NCBI GenBank assembly: GCA_963707515.1
Contig: CAVPQI010000001.1
Location: 1,984,001 to 2,048,000, forward strand
From: Sva-07 sp963707515
Lineage (GTDB): Bacteria; Actinomycetota; Acidimicrobiia; Acidimicrobiales; Ilumatobacteraceae
Direction: 5' to 3'
Length of the DNA stretch: 64,000 bases
Shown here: one piece after another, positions 8,482 through 17,259 of the stretch
How the letters are laid out: every line of letters starts with the position of its first letter
Numbering within the stretch: position 1 is the first letter of the stretch
Notes under the pieces: generated by a model
Seen by the model: only the letters and a program-made list of their open reading frames with translations
The model's database searches: none
What the model was told of the DNA's origin: nothing
Program-made: the position numbers and the translations under genes

Positions 8482-8502
8482 CTCGTCGCTTCACAGACAA
8501 CG

Positions 8503-8541
8503 ATGACGACCCCCGGCTCCGGCCGGGGGTCGTCGCATTTT
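8503..8541 (+). terminator. Rho-independent terminator
   Basis: GC-rich hairpin with stem ACGACCCCCGGC / GCCGGGGGTCGT and a three-base loop, followed by ATTTTT. It ends the cold-shock operon. Confidence 0.92.
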
Positions 8542-8577
8542 TCCGCTCCCACCGTGCGGGCCCCGTCGTGGATCTCG

Positions 8578-9384
8578 TCAGCGCACGCTCGGTCGGCTGA
8601 TCACCGCGAACGTCACGGCCGCCGCATGGCCGACGTTGAGCGAGTCGACCGAGGCGGCGATCGGGATGCGCACACGTCGCGTGGTCGCCGCCATCGTCGC
8701 CCGATCCAGCCCGGGACCCTCGGCGCCGAGCACCACCGCAAGCCGCTCCGGCGCCCGCAGGTCCCACAGGTCGCAGGCGTCGGGATCGGGCGTCATCGCC
8801 CACGTCTCGATGCCGGCGGACGCCAGATCGTGCAGGCTGTCCGGCCAGCGGGTGGCGCGGGCGATCGTCAGCAGCAAGATCTCGCCCATGCTCACTCGCA
8901 CCGCCCGCCGGCTGTACGGGTCGGCACACGTGGGGTCGAGCAACAAGGCGTCGATCCCGAAGGCGCGTGCGGCACGGGCGATCGCCCCGAGGTTCTCACC
9001 GTCGTTGAGGCCCACCAGCACGGCCAGTCGCCGGGCGGACGCGGCGATCGACTCCGGAGTTCCCATCGGACGGCGATCGGCGGCGGCGACGACGCCACGA
9101 TGCAGATCGAAGCCGACGATCTCGTTGACGAGCTGTGGTGCGGCGACGTAGATCGGCACACCGGCGGCGGCGAGACGGTCGACGTGTGTGAGCCGCGCCA
9201 GCCGTGACGAGGCGACGAGCACCGAGCGGATGCGGTGCCCGCTGTCGAGCAGCCGATCGAGGGCGACGAGACCTTCGGCGATGAACAACTCGTCGCCCTC
9301 GAAGCGCCGCCGGAAGGGCTGGTCGTTGAGCCGCCGGTAGTCGTCGAGGCGAGGGTCGGCGGGGTCGGAGATGTCGACCGTCAC
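8578..9384 (-). CDS. TrmH/SpoU-family RNA 2'-O-methyltransferase
   Basis: 268 residues: an N-terminal substrate-binding domain (FIAEGLVALDRLLDSG) and a C-terminal SPOUT knot. Knot motifs are LVGLNDGENLGAIARAARAFG, VVLGAEGPGL and IPIAASVDSLNVGHAAAV, which form the S-adenosylmethionine pocket. It should methylate a ribose in rRNA or tRNA; which nucleotide is not predictable. Start is GTG overlapping the stop of the upstream VOC gene (GTGA), so it is translated from an operon with that gene and the thioesterase before it. Confidence 0.93.
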   Translation of the reverse strand: MTVDISDPADPRLDDYRRLNDQPFRRRFEGDELFIAEGLVALDRLLDSGHRIRSVLVASSRLARLTHVDRLAAAGVPIYVAAPQLVNEIVGFDLHRGVVAAADRRPMGTPESIAASARRLAVLVGLNDGENLGAIARAARAFGIDALLLDPTCADPYSRRAVRVSMGEILLLTIARATRWPDSLHDLASAGIETWAMTPDPDACDLWDLRAPERLAVVLGAEGPGLDRATMAATTRRVRIPIAASVDSLNVGHAAAVTFAVISRPSVR

Positions 9385-9908
9385 GTGGCGAACACGGCGT
9401 CGTCGTCGGCGAACGCCTTGAACTCCAGCGCGTTGCCGGACGGATCGAGGAGGAACATCGTCGACTGCTCGCCGACCTCGCCGGCGAAGCGGACGTGTGG
9501 TGCGATCACGAACGTCACGTCGGCCGCCAGCAGGCGCTCTGCCAGCGCCTGCCATGCGGCGGGGGTGAGCAGCACGCCGAAGTGCGGCACCGGGACGTCG
9601 TCGCCGTCGACCGGGTTGGTCAGTGGCGAGCGGGCCGAGCCCTGGACGTCGAGGTGGGCCACGAACTGATGGCCGAAGAGGTCGAAGTCGACCCACGTGT
9701 CGGCCGATCGGCCCTCGCGGCAACCGAGCAGCCCGCCGTAGAACCGCCGCGCGGCGATGAGGTCGTGCACGGGCATCGCCAGGTGGAACCGCGGTCGCGG
9801 CGCGAGGTGCCCGCTGCCGCCGCCCATGCCGTCACGCAACGCGCCGCCCAACCCGTCGCCCGACTCGTCGGCCGGCATCGGCGGAACGGTCGTGTCGTCG
9901 TCGCTCAT
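9381..9908 (-). CDS. VOC family (glyoxalase-like) protein
   Basis: 175 residues with a low-complexity Gly-rich N-terminus followed by one VOC unit: FHLAMPVHDLIAARRFYGGL, then HFGVLLTPAAWQAL and FLLDPSGNALEFKAF. The pattern matches glyoxalase/bleomycin-resistance-type proteins whose substrates are unknown. It sits between a hotdog thioesterase and an RNA methyltransferase, with an overlapping stop/start to the latter. No catalytic role can be assigned. Confidence 0.85.
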   Translation of the reverse strand: MSDDDTTVPPMPADESGDGLGGALRDGMGGGSGHLAPRPRFHLAMPVHDLIAARRFYGGLLGCREGRSADTWVDFDLFGHQFVAHLDVQGSARSPLTNPVDGDDVPVPHFGVLLTPAAWQALAERLLAADVTFVIAPHVRFAGEVGEQSTMFLLDPSGNALEFKAFADDDAVFAT

Positions 9909-9910
9909 CG

Positions 9911-10357
9911 TCAGTGCGGCAAGACGTAGGTGCCCTGGGCGGTGGCCGTCGGCTTGTGCTCGCGGTCGTCACACCAGACGTGCACGGTGCCGACGACGTT
10001 GCGACGACCCGAGACATCGAGCGTCGCCTTCGCCCACAGCACCGAGCCCTGAGCGGGTCGGAGGAAGCGGATCGACAGTTCGGACGTCAACGCCATCGGC
10101 TCGATGCGCCCGGTGGCACCGAACACGAGATACCAGAGGGCGGCGTCGGCGAGGCCGAACTGCGACGGCCCGGAGATGAACGCACCCGGCCGCAGCTCGG
10201 CGTCGGTGACGATGCGGCGGGCGACGGCGAAGTCGGGACCGATCGCCTCGCAACTGTTGTTGGAGCCCGGGAAGAGGTGACCGATCATGTCGTTGATCGC
10301 CTCGGGTGTCGGAACCTGGATGGCATCGTCGAGGGCGTCCACTGGCGTCGTCGGCAT
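9911..10357 (-). CDS. PaaI-type hotdog-fold thioesterase
   Basis: 148-residue hotdog-fold protein. Features include ISGPSQFGLADAALWYLVFGA, matching the central helix region of PaaI/YbgC-like acyl-CoA thioesterases, and the strand-rich end SIRFLRPAQGSVLWAKATL. It would hydrolyse small acyl- or aryl-CoA thioesters in the cytoplasm. Two bases separate it from the next gene in the minus-strand operon. The start ATG is the first that leaves the folded core intact. Confidence 0.82.
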   Translation of the reverse strand: MPTTPVDALDDAIQVPTPEAINDMIGHLFPGSNNSCEAIGPDFAVARRIVTDAELRPGAFISGPSQFGLADAALWYLVFGATGRIEPMALTSELSIRFLRPAQGSVLWAKATLDVSGRRNVVGTVHVWCDDREHKPTATAQGTYVLPH

Positions 10358-10482
10358 GCCCCCGACGCTACTTGCGGTACCCGGCGACGGGCGCGTCGGT
10401 ACCTGTCGAGCAGCCCACGGCTTCGGCGCGGTGGTGGCGACGGGCTTCCGCCGTGGGGGCGGCCCGTGGCATCGTGGCGGCC

Positions 10483-11740
10483 ATGACCGATCACGCCAGC
10501 GCGCGGCGGCTCGACCGGGTGGTCGTCGTCGGCGCCTCACTCGCCGGGTTGCGCGCCGCGGAGACCCTGCGCCAGCACGACGTCGCCGGGTCGGTCACGG
10601 TGATCGGCGACGAGCTCCATCGGCCGTACGACCGTCCGCCGCTGTCGAAGAAGCTGCTCGCCGGCGAGTGGGAACCCGACCGCATCCATCTCCGCCAGCC
10701 GGCGATCTTCGACGAGCTCGACGTCGAGTGGCGGCTCGGCACCGCCGCCACCGGCCTCGACCTCGTGGGCCGATCGGTCCAGCTCGCCGACGGTGAGACG
10801 GTGCCGTTCGACGGGTTGATCATCGCCACCGGCGCCCGTCCCCGCCGGCTTCCCGGGCAGACCGAGTTCGGCCACGTGCACGAGCTGCGCACGCTCGACG
10901 ACGCCCTGGCCCTGCGCACCGAGATCGTGCCGGGTGACAAACGCGTCGTCGTCGTCGGTGCCGGGTTCATCGGTCTCGAGGCGGCCGCCACCGCCACATC
11001 GCTCGGCAACGACGTCACCGTGCTGGAGGGTGCGTCGGCACCGCTGATCCGCGGTCTCGGCGCCGAGATGGGTGAAGCCATCGCCGGTCTGCACCGCGCT
11101 CGCGGCGTCGACGTGCGCGTCGAGCGCGTCGATCGAGCGCATCACCGCCGACGGCGTCGTCCTCGCAGGCGGTGAGCTCGTCCCCGCCGACGTCATCGTC
11201 GTCGGCATCGGTGTGGTCCCGGCGACCGAGTGGCTCGACGGGAGCGGGCTGCAGGTGCGCGACGGCGTCGTCTGCGACGAGGCGCTGCACGCCATCGACA
11301 CCGCCGGAGAACCCGTTGCTGCGGTGTTCGCCGCCGGTGACGTCGCCCGCTGGCCGAACCCGTTGTTCGGCGAGGAGATGCGCGTCGAGCACTGGACGAA
11401 CGCCGCCGAGCAGGGCGCGCACGCAGCCAACAACCTCGGCCGATGGGCGAAGGCCGAGCCACTCGAGGCGTATGCCCCACTCCCGTTCTTCTGGAGCGAT
11501 CAGTTCGATCATCGCATCCAGTTCCTCGGTCGCGCCGGTGACGGCGACGAGGTCCGTGTCGTCGCCGGCTCGGTCGCCGACGAGAAGTTCCTCGCCCTGT
11601 TCGGCCGCCACGGTCGTCTGCACGGTGCGCTGGGTGTCAACGCCCCACGATGGGTGATGCCGACGCGCAAGCTGTTCCTCGAAGGCGCCACCTGGGACGA
11701 TGCCTTGGCGGCGACGAGTGGGCTCGATGCCGGCGCGTAA
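10483..11740 (+). CDS. Ferredoxin-reductase-type FAD/NAD(P)H oxidoreductase (one frame break)
   Basis: Pyridine-nucleotide-disulfide-type flavoprotein: FAD motif VVVGASLAGLRAAETL at the N-terminus, PYDRPPLSKK, NAD-binding VVVVGAGFIGLEAAATA in the middle, and AAGDVARW before the C-terminal domain with FWSDQFDHRIQFLG. This is the architecture of ferredoxin/rubredoxin reductases serving Rieske oxygenases or P450s. The frame is broken once: reading continues if one base near 11131 is removed (codons GTC-ATC), after which 419 codons including the stop remain. Both sides are well conserved, so this is likely a real gene with a sequence error. No partner ferredoxin is adjacent. Confidence 0.9.
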
Positions 11741-11744
11741 TGTT

Positions 11745-11750
11745 TAGGCT
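11745..11750 (+). promoter_or_regulatory. -10 hexamer TAGGCT, leaderless-type
   Basis: TAGGCT ends six bases before the aminotransferase ATG, so a transcript would begin at or next to the start codon. Confidence 0.45.
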
Positions 11751-11756
11751 CGCCGG

Positions 11757-13001
11757 ATGAGCGCTGCGCCGGGCAGTCACGTCTCCAACGTCTGGGCGAA
11801 GACGACCGACCTGCAGGTGGTGCGCGGCGAGGGGTGCCGCGTCATCGACGTCGAGGGCATCGAGTACCTCGACTTCACCGCCGGCATCGCCGCCGCCTCC
11901 ACGGGACACTCCCACCCCAAGGTCGTCCAGGCGATTGCCGATCAGGCGGCCCGGTTCATCCACGCCCAGCAGAACGTGTACACCCACGATCTGCTGGAAC
12001 CGCTGGCAGCGAGGCTGGCGGAGATCACGCCGGGAGCGATCGACACGTTCTTCTTCGCCAACACCGGCGACGAAGCGGTCGAGACGGCGGTCAAGATCGC
12101 CAAGCACGCCACCGGACGCCACCACGTCATCGCCTTCGATGGCGCGTTCCACGGGCGCTCCCACCTGACGATGGCGATGTCGACCGCACGGTCGATCGAC
12201 CGGGCCGGCTACGGGCCGTTGGTGCCGGGCGTGTTCATCGCCCCGTTCCCCGACCCCCACGCCTCCGATCAGGAGGGTGAGGTGTCGTCGGCGCTGCGCG
12301 GCCTCGATCGCCTCTTCCAGACCCAGGTGCCGGCCGACGAGGTCGCGGCGATCGTCATCGAGCCGGTACTCAGCGAACGCGGGTACATCCCGACGCCGGC
12401 GGAGTTCATCAACGGACTCGCCGAGCGGTGCGCCGAGCACGGGATCCTGTTCGTCGCCGACGAGGTGCAGAGCGGGTTCGGCCGGACCGGTCGGATGTTC
12501 GCCATGGACGTTCACGACGTCGAGCCGGACATGATCGTCATGGCCAAGGGCATCGCCTCGGGGTTCCCGTTCGCCGCCGTGGGCATGCGCCGGGCGATCG
12601 ACGACGCCTGGCGCGTCGGCAGCCAGGGCGGCTCGACCAACGGCAACCCGATCGGCTGCGCCGCTGCGCTGGCGACGATCGAGATCATCTCCGCCCCCGG
12701 GTTCCTCGACCACGTGCACGCCCGTGGCCAGCAGCTCATCGACGGGCTTCGCGACCTGCAACAACTCGACCCGGCGCTGGTCTACGTGCGCGGTCGGGGG
12801 CTGATGGTCGCCACCGAGTTCGACACTCCGGAGCGGGCGGCGGCGGTGCTCGACCACTGCCTCCGTGAGGGGCGGGTGATCCTCATGCGGGCCGGCACGC
12901 GCAACCGCACGATCCGCTGGATGCCGCCGCTCGTCGTCACCGCCGACGAGGTCAACGAGGCGCTGCAGGCCTTCGCCGCCGCCATCCGGGCGACGAGCTG
13001 A
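11757..13001 (+). CDS. Class III PLP aminotransferase (4-aminobutyrate/ornithine type)
   Basis: 414 residues with the complete fold-type I class III pattern: YLDFTAGIAA near the start, FFFANTGDEAVETAVKIA, FHGRSHLTMA, the cofactor-binding FVADEVQSGFGRTG and the PLP lysine in MIVMAKGIASGFP. It transfers the omega-amino group of a substrate such as 4-aminobutyrate, ornithine or a diamine to 2-oxoglutarate. The exact amino donor is unknown. A MarR regulator starts eight bases after the stop and probably shares the transcript. The upstream gap is only 16 bases and contains a leaderless-type promoter. Confidence 0.93.
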   Translation: MSAAPGSHVSNVWAKTTDLQVVRGEGCRVIDVEGIEYLDFTAGIAAASTGHSHPKVVQAIADQAARFIHAQQNVYTHDLLEPLAARLAEITPGAIDTFFFANTGDEAVETAVKIAKHATGRHHVIAFDGAFHGRSHLTMAMSTARSIDRAGYGPLVPGVFIAPFPDPHASDQEGEVSSALRGLDRLFQTQVPADEVAAIVIEPVLSERGYIPTPAEFINGLAERCAEHGILFVADEVQSGFGRTGRMFAMDVHDVEPDMIVMAKGIASGFPFAAVGMRRAIDDAWRVGSQGGSTNGNPIGCAAALATIEIISAPGFLDHVHARGQQLIDGLRDLQQLDPALVYVRGRGLMVATEFDTPERAAAVLDHCLREGRVILMRAGTRNRTIRWMPPLVVTADEVNEALQAFAAAIRATS

Positions 13002-13008
13002 CGGGCCG

Positions 13009-13500
13009 ATGGCCAGGCTCGACGCCGACCGCATCGCGGCGTGGCGAGGGCTGCAAGCGCTCGTGGGGCAGATCGAACGCGGCCTCGACGAGGAGCTGCG
13101 TGCCGACTGGGACATCCCGCTCGGCTGGTTCGACGTCCTCGCCTCGCTGCAGCGCCTCGGAGGACGAGCCCGGCCGCTCGACGTCGCCGCTGACCTGCGG
13201 CTGCCGGCATCGAGCCTCAGCCGCCGGCTCGACCGGCTCGAGGAAGAGGGCTGGATCGCCCGGCACCGTGACGTCCCGGGCGCCGATCGGCGGGCGGTCG
13301 CGGTCGAGCTGACGCGTACCGGGCGGCGGCTCTGGCGGGAGATGAACATCAGCTACCGCCGCGCGCTGCAAGCGCAGTTCGCCGTGCACCTCGACGACGG
13401 CGACATCGCCGACATCGCCCGCGTCCTCGACACGCTGTTCGAGATCTCCGACCGCGACCTCGCGCCCCCCACTCCCGACCCGAGCGAGATCCTGCGATGA
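13009..13500 (+). CDS. MarR-family transcriptional regulator
   Basis: 163 residues with a winged helix-turn-helix: FDVLASLQRLGGRARPLDVAADL leads into LPASSLSRRLDRLEEEGWI (recognition helix and wing), followed by DRRAVAVELTRTGRRL, a typical MarR wing and dimer helix. It is encoded directly behind the aminotransferase, so it may sense that enzyme's substrate (inference). No palindromic operator is obvious before the aminotransferase. Confidence 0.92.
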   Translation: MARLDADRIAAWRGLQALVGQIERGLDEELRADWDIPLGWFDVLASLQRLGGRARPLDVAADLRLPASSLSRRLDRLEEEGWIARHRDVPGADRRAVAVELTRTGRRLWREMNISYRRALQAQFAVHLDDGDIADIARVLDTLFEISDRDLAPPTPDPSEILR

Positions 13501-13605
13501 GAGGTGAGTGCAGCACGTGCACGCGATCCTCACCGCCGGGGGGCGGGGGCGGGGCGGGCCGCGGGGGCGGGCCGCGGGGCACCGATCGGGTGTCGTTACC
13601 GTCGG

Positions 13606-13611
13606 TAGCGT
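13606..13611 (+). promoter_or_regulatory. -10 hexamer TAGCGT, leaderless-type
   Basis: TAGCGT followed six bases later by the GTG start of the small zinc-ribbon protein. Confidence 0.4.
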
Positions 13612-13617
13612 GACGGG

Positions 13618-13884
13618 GTGCCGGCCGCCTCGACCCTGATCTGGATCGGCAGCGGGTTGCTCGTTGCGTACGTGCTGTGGAAAACCGGCATCGCGATGCT
13701 CAGGAGCATGACGTCGATGCCGCCGGCTCCGCCGCCGGCCGGCGAGATGCGCAGGGTGAACCGGCGGTATCGGTGCGATGTCTGCGGGGTGGAGCTGCGG
13801 CTGACGATGGCCCCTGACGAGGATCCGCCGCCCCCGCGGCACTGCCTCGAGGACATGACCGAGATCGCCCCGCTCTACGAGTGA
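13618..13884 (+). CDS. Small membrane-anchored zinc-ribbon-like protein
   Basis: 88 residues: an N-terminal transmembrane helix (ASTLIWIGSGLLVAYVLW), a Pro-rich linker, then RYRCDVCGVELRL and PPRHCLEDM, which supply a CxxC plus His-Cys set able to bind one zinc. Proteins of this arrangement recur as uncharacterised genes in actinobacteria. Start is GTG with a leaderless-type promoter. It precedes, convergently, the cell-division gene crgA. Function unknown. Confidence 0.8.
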   Translation: MPAASTLIWIGSGLLVAYVLWKTGIAMLRSMTSMPPAPPPAGEMRRVNRRYRCDVCGVELRLTMAPDEDPPPPRHCLEDMTEIAPLYE

Positions 13885-13904
13885 TCGGCGAGTCCCCCGA
13901 CGCG

Positions 13905-13925
13905 TTGTCCACAGGATGTGGACAA
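13905..13925. promoter_or_regulatory. Two inverted DnaA boxes (palindrome)
   Basis: TTGTCCACA, three bases, TGTGGACAA: two perfect actinobacterial-type DnaA boxes facing each other. The site lies between convergent genes beside the cell-wall cluster that is origin-proximal in relatives. It could titrate or bind DnaA; two boxes are too few for an origin. Confidence 0.6.
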
Positions 13926-13935
13926 CCTGGGGGTG

Positions 13936-13953
13936 AATCACACGAGTGTGATT
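13936..13953. promoter_or_regulatory. Perfect 18-base palindrome
   Basis: AATCACAC, GA, GTGTGATT. The two-base centre argues for a protein-binding site and not a stable RNA hairpin. It is 10 bases from the DnaA box pair and not upstream of any start codon. Confidence 0.5.
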
Positions 13954-13977
13954 ACGTGAGTGGGACGAGCGGCGGCG

Positions 13978-14310
13978 TCAACGCCACTTGGTGGCGGTCC
14001 ACAGACCCGCGAGGATGCACCCCAGCCCGAGCAGGGTCGGGATGTTGGTGTCGGTGAACACCAGGTACCGGAGCATGATCAGCACCGCCCCCAAGATCAA
14101 GAGGACGAGCATGATCACCGGGATCCACGACGGTGGGACGAGTTCGCGACGCGTCGCCTTCGGTGTGTAGCGCGAGGACGCAGCGACCTCGTGGGGACCG
14201 GAGTCGCCGCCGGAGCGATCCGACGCCGATGCAGCGACGTGACGATCCTCGGGGCGAGTGCCCTTCGGCGTGACCCGTCCGCCACCCGTTTTTCTCTTCG
14301 GGGGAGCCAT
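13978..14310 (-). CDS. crgA: Cell division protein CrgA
   Basis: 110 residues: a basic, disordered N-terminus with the motif SSRYTPKATR, then two transmembrane helices joined by a short loop and ending in AGLWTATKWR, the classic CrgA end. CrgA recruits FtsZ-ring and septal peptidoglycan enzymes in actinobacteria. Its position next to trpG/pabA and pknB matches Mycobacterium. I chose the ATG that gives MAPPKRK; one seven codons upstream is possible. Membrane protein. Confidence 0.93.
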   Translation of the reverse strand: MAPPKRKTGGGRVTPKGTRPEDRHVAASASDRSGGDSGPHEVAASSRYTPKATRRELVPPSWIPVIMLVLLILGAVLIMLRYLVFTDTNIPTLLGLGCILAGLWTATKWR

Positions 14311-14395
14311 GCACGATCGAGCATAGGGCAAACGATCGGCACGGCGTTCAAAACCGGGCGACGCCGTCGACGGAGCGACGCTCCATACTGGGTCG

Positions 14396-14992
14396 GTGCC
14401 GCGCGTCCTCGTGATCGACAGCTACGACAGCTTCGTCTACAACCTCGTCCAATACCTGGGTGAGCTCGGTGTCGAACCGATCGTCGTGCGCAACGACGAG
14501 GTCACCGTTGCCGATGCGGTGGCGATCGGCGCCGACGCCGTGTTGCTGTCACCCGGGCCCGGCCGCCCGGAGGAGAGCGGGATCATCTGTGAGGCGATCG
14601 TCGAGTTCGCCTCCCTCGGGGTGCCGGTGTTCGGCGTCTGTCTCGGCCATCAGGCGATCGGTCACGTGTACGGCGCGTCCGTGGTCGGGGCGCCCGAATT
14701 GATGCACGGCAAGACGTCGGAGATCCTCCACGACGGCGCCGGCGTGTTCGCCGGCCTCGCCTCCCCGTTGACCGCGACCCGTTATCACTCGTTGACCCTG
14801 GCGCCGGAGACGATCCCCGACGTGCTCGAGGTGACCGCCCGCACCGCCGACGGGGTGGTGATGGGCGTCCGCCATCGCCAGCTCGACGTCGAGGGCGTGC
14901 AGTTCCACCCCGAGAGCATCCTCACCGGCCACGGCCACGACCTGCTGCGCAACTTCGTGTCGCGCGTCGGCGTCGCAGGCGCCCGCGACTGA
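14396..14992 (+). CDS. trpG: Anthranilate/aminodeoxychorismate synthase glutamine amidotransferase
   Basis: Class I glutamine amidotransferase, 198 residues. The nucleophile elbow is GVCLGHQAIG, the catalytic His-Glu pair is in QFHPES, and LLSPGPGRPEESG forms the oxyanion site. It supplies ammonia to a chorismate-using partner: anthranilate synthase (tryptophan) or aminodeoxychorismate synthase (folate), possibly both. No partner is nearby. Location between crgA and pknB is the same as Rv0013 in Mycobacterium tuberculosis. Start is GTG. Confidence 0.93.
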   Translation: MPRVLVIDSYDSFVYNLVQYLGELGVEPIVVRNDEVTVADAVAIGADAVLLSPGPGRPEESGIICEAIVEFASLGVPVFGVCLGHQAIGHVYGASVVGAPELMHGKTSEILHDGAGVFAGLASPLTATRYHSLTLAPETIPDVLEVTARTADGVVMGVRHRQLDVEGVQFHPESILTGHGHDLLRNFVSRVGVAGARD

Positions 14993-15034
14993 CGAACGTT
15001 CGCGGACGGGGCCCACGCGTCCGTGAGCGTTCGT
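14992..15034. repeat. Palindromic element, family C, copy 1
   Basis: Arms ACGAACG(T)... and ...CGTTCGT enclose an inner GGACG / CGTCC dyad with GGGGCCCACG in the middle. It begins in the stop codon of trpG and lies between convergent genes; a related copy is at 48710-48746. Confidence 0.65.
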
Positions 15035-15062
15035 GCGTCGTCGCCCCCGCGACGACCCGCGA

Positions 15063-17150
15063 TCACGGCGTCGTGGTGCTCGTGGTGGCAGGCGGTTCGG
15101 TGGTGGTCGTCGTGGTCGGCGCGGTGGTGGTGGTCGGCGCGGGCGCCGTGTTGCGGGCGACGACGATGGCGACCTCGGTCCCGGGCGGCACCTTGGCGCC
15201 GACCGGCTGACTCTGGGAGATGACCCGTCCGTCCTCGGCGGGGCCGAAGGTGCCGTCCTGATACGAGACGACGGGGCGCAAGCCGAGCTCGGTGAGCGTG
15301 TTCCGCGCCTGTGCCTCGGTGCGCCCGCGGACGACCGGCACCGTCACCGGTTCCGGCCCGCTCGACACCGTGATGACGACGCCGCTGCCCTTCTCGACGA
15401 GCTCGCCGGGTCCCGGGCGGATCTGCATCACCGTGTTCTCGGGGACCGTCGGGCTGGGAGCGACGGCGGTCGTGACCGTGAAGCCGTACGGCTCCGCTTC
15501 GAGCAGTGCTCGCGCTTCGATCTCGGTCATACCGATCACCTCGCCGGGCACCTGCACGCTGGCGGGGGGCGCGGCGACGGTCAGGTTGACGACGGTGCCC
15601 TGCAGCAAGGGTGTCTCGGCAGGGGGGTCCATCTTCGTGACGGTGTTCTCGGCGACGTCGTCGCGTTCCTCGGTCGTCACCTCGCCGACCTCGAAGCCGT
15701 CGGCGGCGAGGCGCGTGCGCGCCGCTTCCAATGCCAGGCCGACCACGTTGGGCACCGGCACGAGCTGCGGATCGGGGTTGTAGTAGACGTCGACCGTCTG
15801 GTCGGGGAGGATCAGCGCACCAGCGACCGGGTCGGTCTTCCAGACGAAGCCGACGGCGACGAGGTTGTTCTCCTCGGCGATCGTGCGGAACCGGATCTTG
15901 TTGGCGGTGAGGTCGGCCGTGACCTCCTCCAACGGTTGGTTGGTGTAGTCCTTGAGGACGAACTCGGTCGGCTCGGTGCCACCGTCGTCGCCGGCCAGCG
16001 CCTGGAAGAGCAGCACCCCGCCGACGACCAGCAGGATCAGGGCAATGAATGCGCCGAACGCGTACCAGCCGGTGCGTGAGCCGTTGGTGTCGTAGTACGC
16101 GGCGTCGGTGGAGGCGCCGGTCGGGTACCCCGCTTCGAGCATGCCTGCCGACGGCACGGTGGTGCTGCGCGGCGCGGCGTTGGGCATCACGCCGGTCGGG
16201 GCGACGGTCGGCTGGACGGTCGTGGCTCCGGCGGCTGCACCCGCCGCGGCGCTCGCGACCACCGTCGGCCGGTTCTGGGCGTTGGCGATTGCAGCCAGTG
16301 CCTGCACCGGCTCGTCGTTGCGGAATCGTCGCAGGTCGTCGCGCAGTGCAGCGGCGCTCGGATAGCGCATTCGGGGGTCCTTGGCGAGCAGCTTGGCGAC
16401 GATCGCCTCGAACGAACGGGGCACGTCGGCAACGATCTGGACGAGCGGCTGCGGCGCGTCGTGGACCTGCTTGTAGGCGATGCTGACCGGGTTCTCGCCG
16501 GTGAACGGCGGGCGCCCGGCGACCATCTCGTACATCACGATGCCGAGCGAGTAGAGATCGCTGCGCGGATCGGGTTGCGCGCCCTGCGCCTGCTCGGGGG
16601 AGAAGTAGGTGGCCGTGCCCATCACCGAGCCGGCTTGCGTGAGGTTCGCCTCGGTCGGGGCGTTGAGGGCGCGGGCGATGCCGAAGTCGGCGACCTTCAC
16701 CTGGCCGTTCGAGCCGATGAGGATGTTCGCCGGCTTGATGTCGCGGTGGGCGACGTGGTTGTCGTGGGCGAAGCCGAGGGCGGCGGCGACCTCGCTGGCG
16801 ATCTCGGCGGCCTGCTTCGACGTCAGCTGCTTGTTGGTGCTGAGCACCTCGGCGAGCGTGCGACCCTGCACCTCCTCCATGACGATGAAGTAGGTGCCCT
16901 CGTACTTGCCCCAGTCGTAGACGTTGACGATGTTGGGGTGCGACAGGCTGGCCGCCGACTGCGCTTCGCGGCGGAAGCGCTCGACGAAGTTGGCGTCGGT
17001 GGCGAACTCGGGGAACAGCACCTTGACGGCGACCTGACGATCGAGCAGGAGGTCACGCGCGGAGAACACATCGGCCATGCCGCCGCGTCCGATCCGCTTG
17101 TGGATCTCATAGCGGTCGTTGATGACCGTCGCCTCGCCGTTGCTTGTCAC
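15063..17150 (-). CDS. pknB: Serine/threonine protein kinase PknB with four PASTA domains
   Basis: 695 residues. The kinase domain (about 10-275) has GRGGMADVF, the VAVKV lysine, HRDIKPANIL and DFG with an activation loop ending in GTATYFSPEQ. A Pro/Ala-rich juxtamembrane linker, one transmembrane helix near residue 375 and four extracellular PASTA repeats follow, then a Thr-rich tail. It senses peptidoglycan fragments or lipid II and phosphorylates cell-wall and division proteins. GTG start with GGAGAAGG upstream. It is the distal gene of the minus-strand operon with pbpA, rodA, pstP and fhaA/B. No separate pknA is present, unlike mycobacteria. Confidence 0.97.
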   Translation of the reverse strand: MTSNGEATVINDRYEIHKRIGRGGMADVFSARDLLLDRQVAVKVLFPEFATDANFVERFRREAQSAASLSHPNIVNVYDWGKYEGTYFIVMEEVQGRTLAEVLSTNKQLTSKQAAEIASEVAAALGFAHDNHVAHRDIKPANILIGSNGQVKVADFGIARALNAPTEANLTQAGSVMGTATYFSPEQAQGAQPDPRSDLYSLGIVMYEMVAGRPPFTGENPVSIAYKQVHDAPQPLVQIVADVPRSFEAIVAKLLAKDPRMRYPSAAALRDDLRRFRNDEPVQALAAIANAQNRPTVVASAAAGAAAGATTVQPTVAPTGVMPNAAPRSTTVPSAGMLEAGYPTGASTDAAYYDTNGSRTGWYAFGAFIALILLVVGGVLLFQALAGDDGGTEPTEFVLKDYTNQPLEEVTADLTANKIRFRTIAEENNLVAVGFVWKTDPVAGALILPDQTVDVYYNPDPQLVPVPNVVGLALEAARTRLAADGFEVGEVTTEERDDVAENTVTKMDPPAETPLLQGTVVNLTVAAPPASVQVPGEVIGMTEIEARALLEAEPYGFTVTTAVAPSPTVPENTVMQIRPGPGELVEKGSGVVITVSSGPEPVTVPVVRGRTEAQARNTLTELGLRPVVSYQDGTFGPAEDGRVISQSQPVGAKVPPGTEVAIVVARNTAPAPTTTTAPTTTTTTEPPATTSTTTP

Positions 17151-17193
17151 TGTGCCTTCTCCGCTGCGTGCCGTGTTCCGTCTCGTGCGACCC

Positions 17194-17209
17194 GGCGCTG
17201 CGCAGCGCC
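17194..17209. repeat. 16-base perfect palindrome between pbpA and pknB
   Basis: GGCGCTGCGCAGCGCC in the 109-base gap. It could be an RNA hairpin tuning pknB expression; no U-tract follows, so it is not a standard terminator. Confidence 0.45.
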
Positions 17210-17259
17210 GAGCCACGATACCGACCCACCGGGCGACGCGTTCGGCGCGGTGACGGCCG

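Noticed and set aside
13905..13953. Origin of replication
   Set aside because: Only two boxes, no AT-rich unwinding region, and no dnaA or dnaN in the window.
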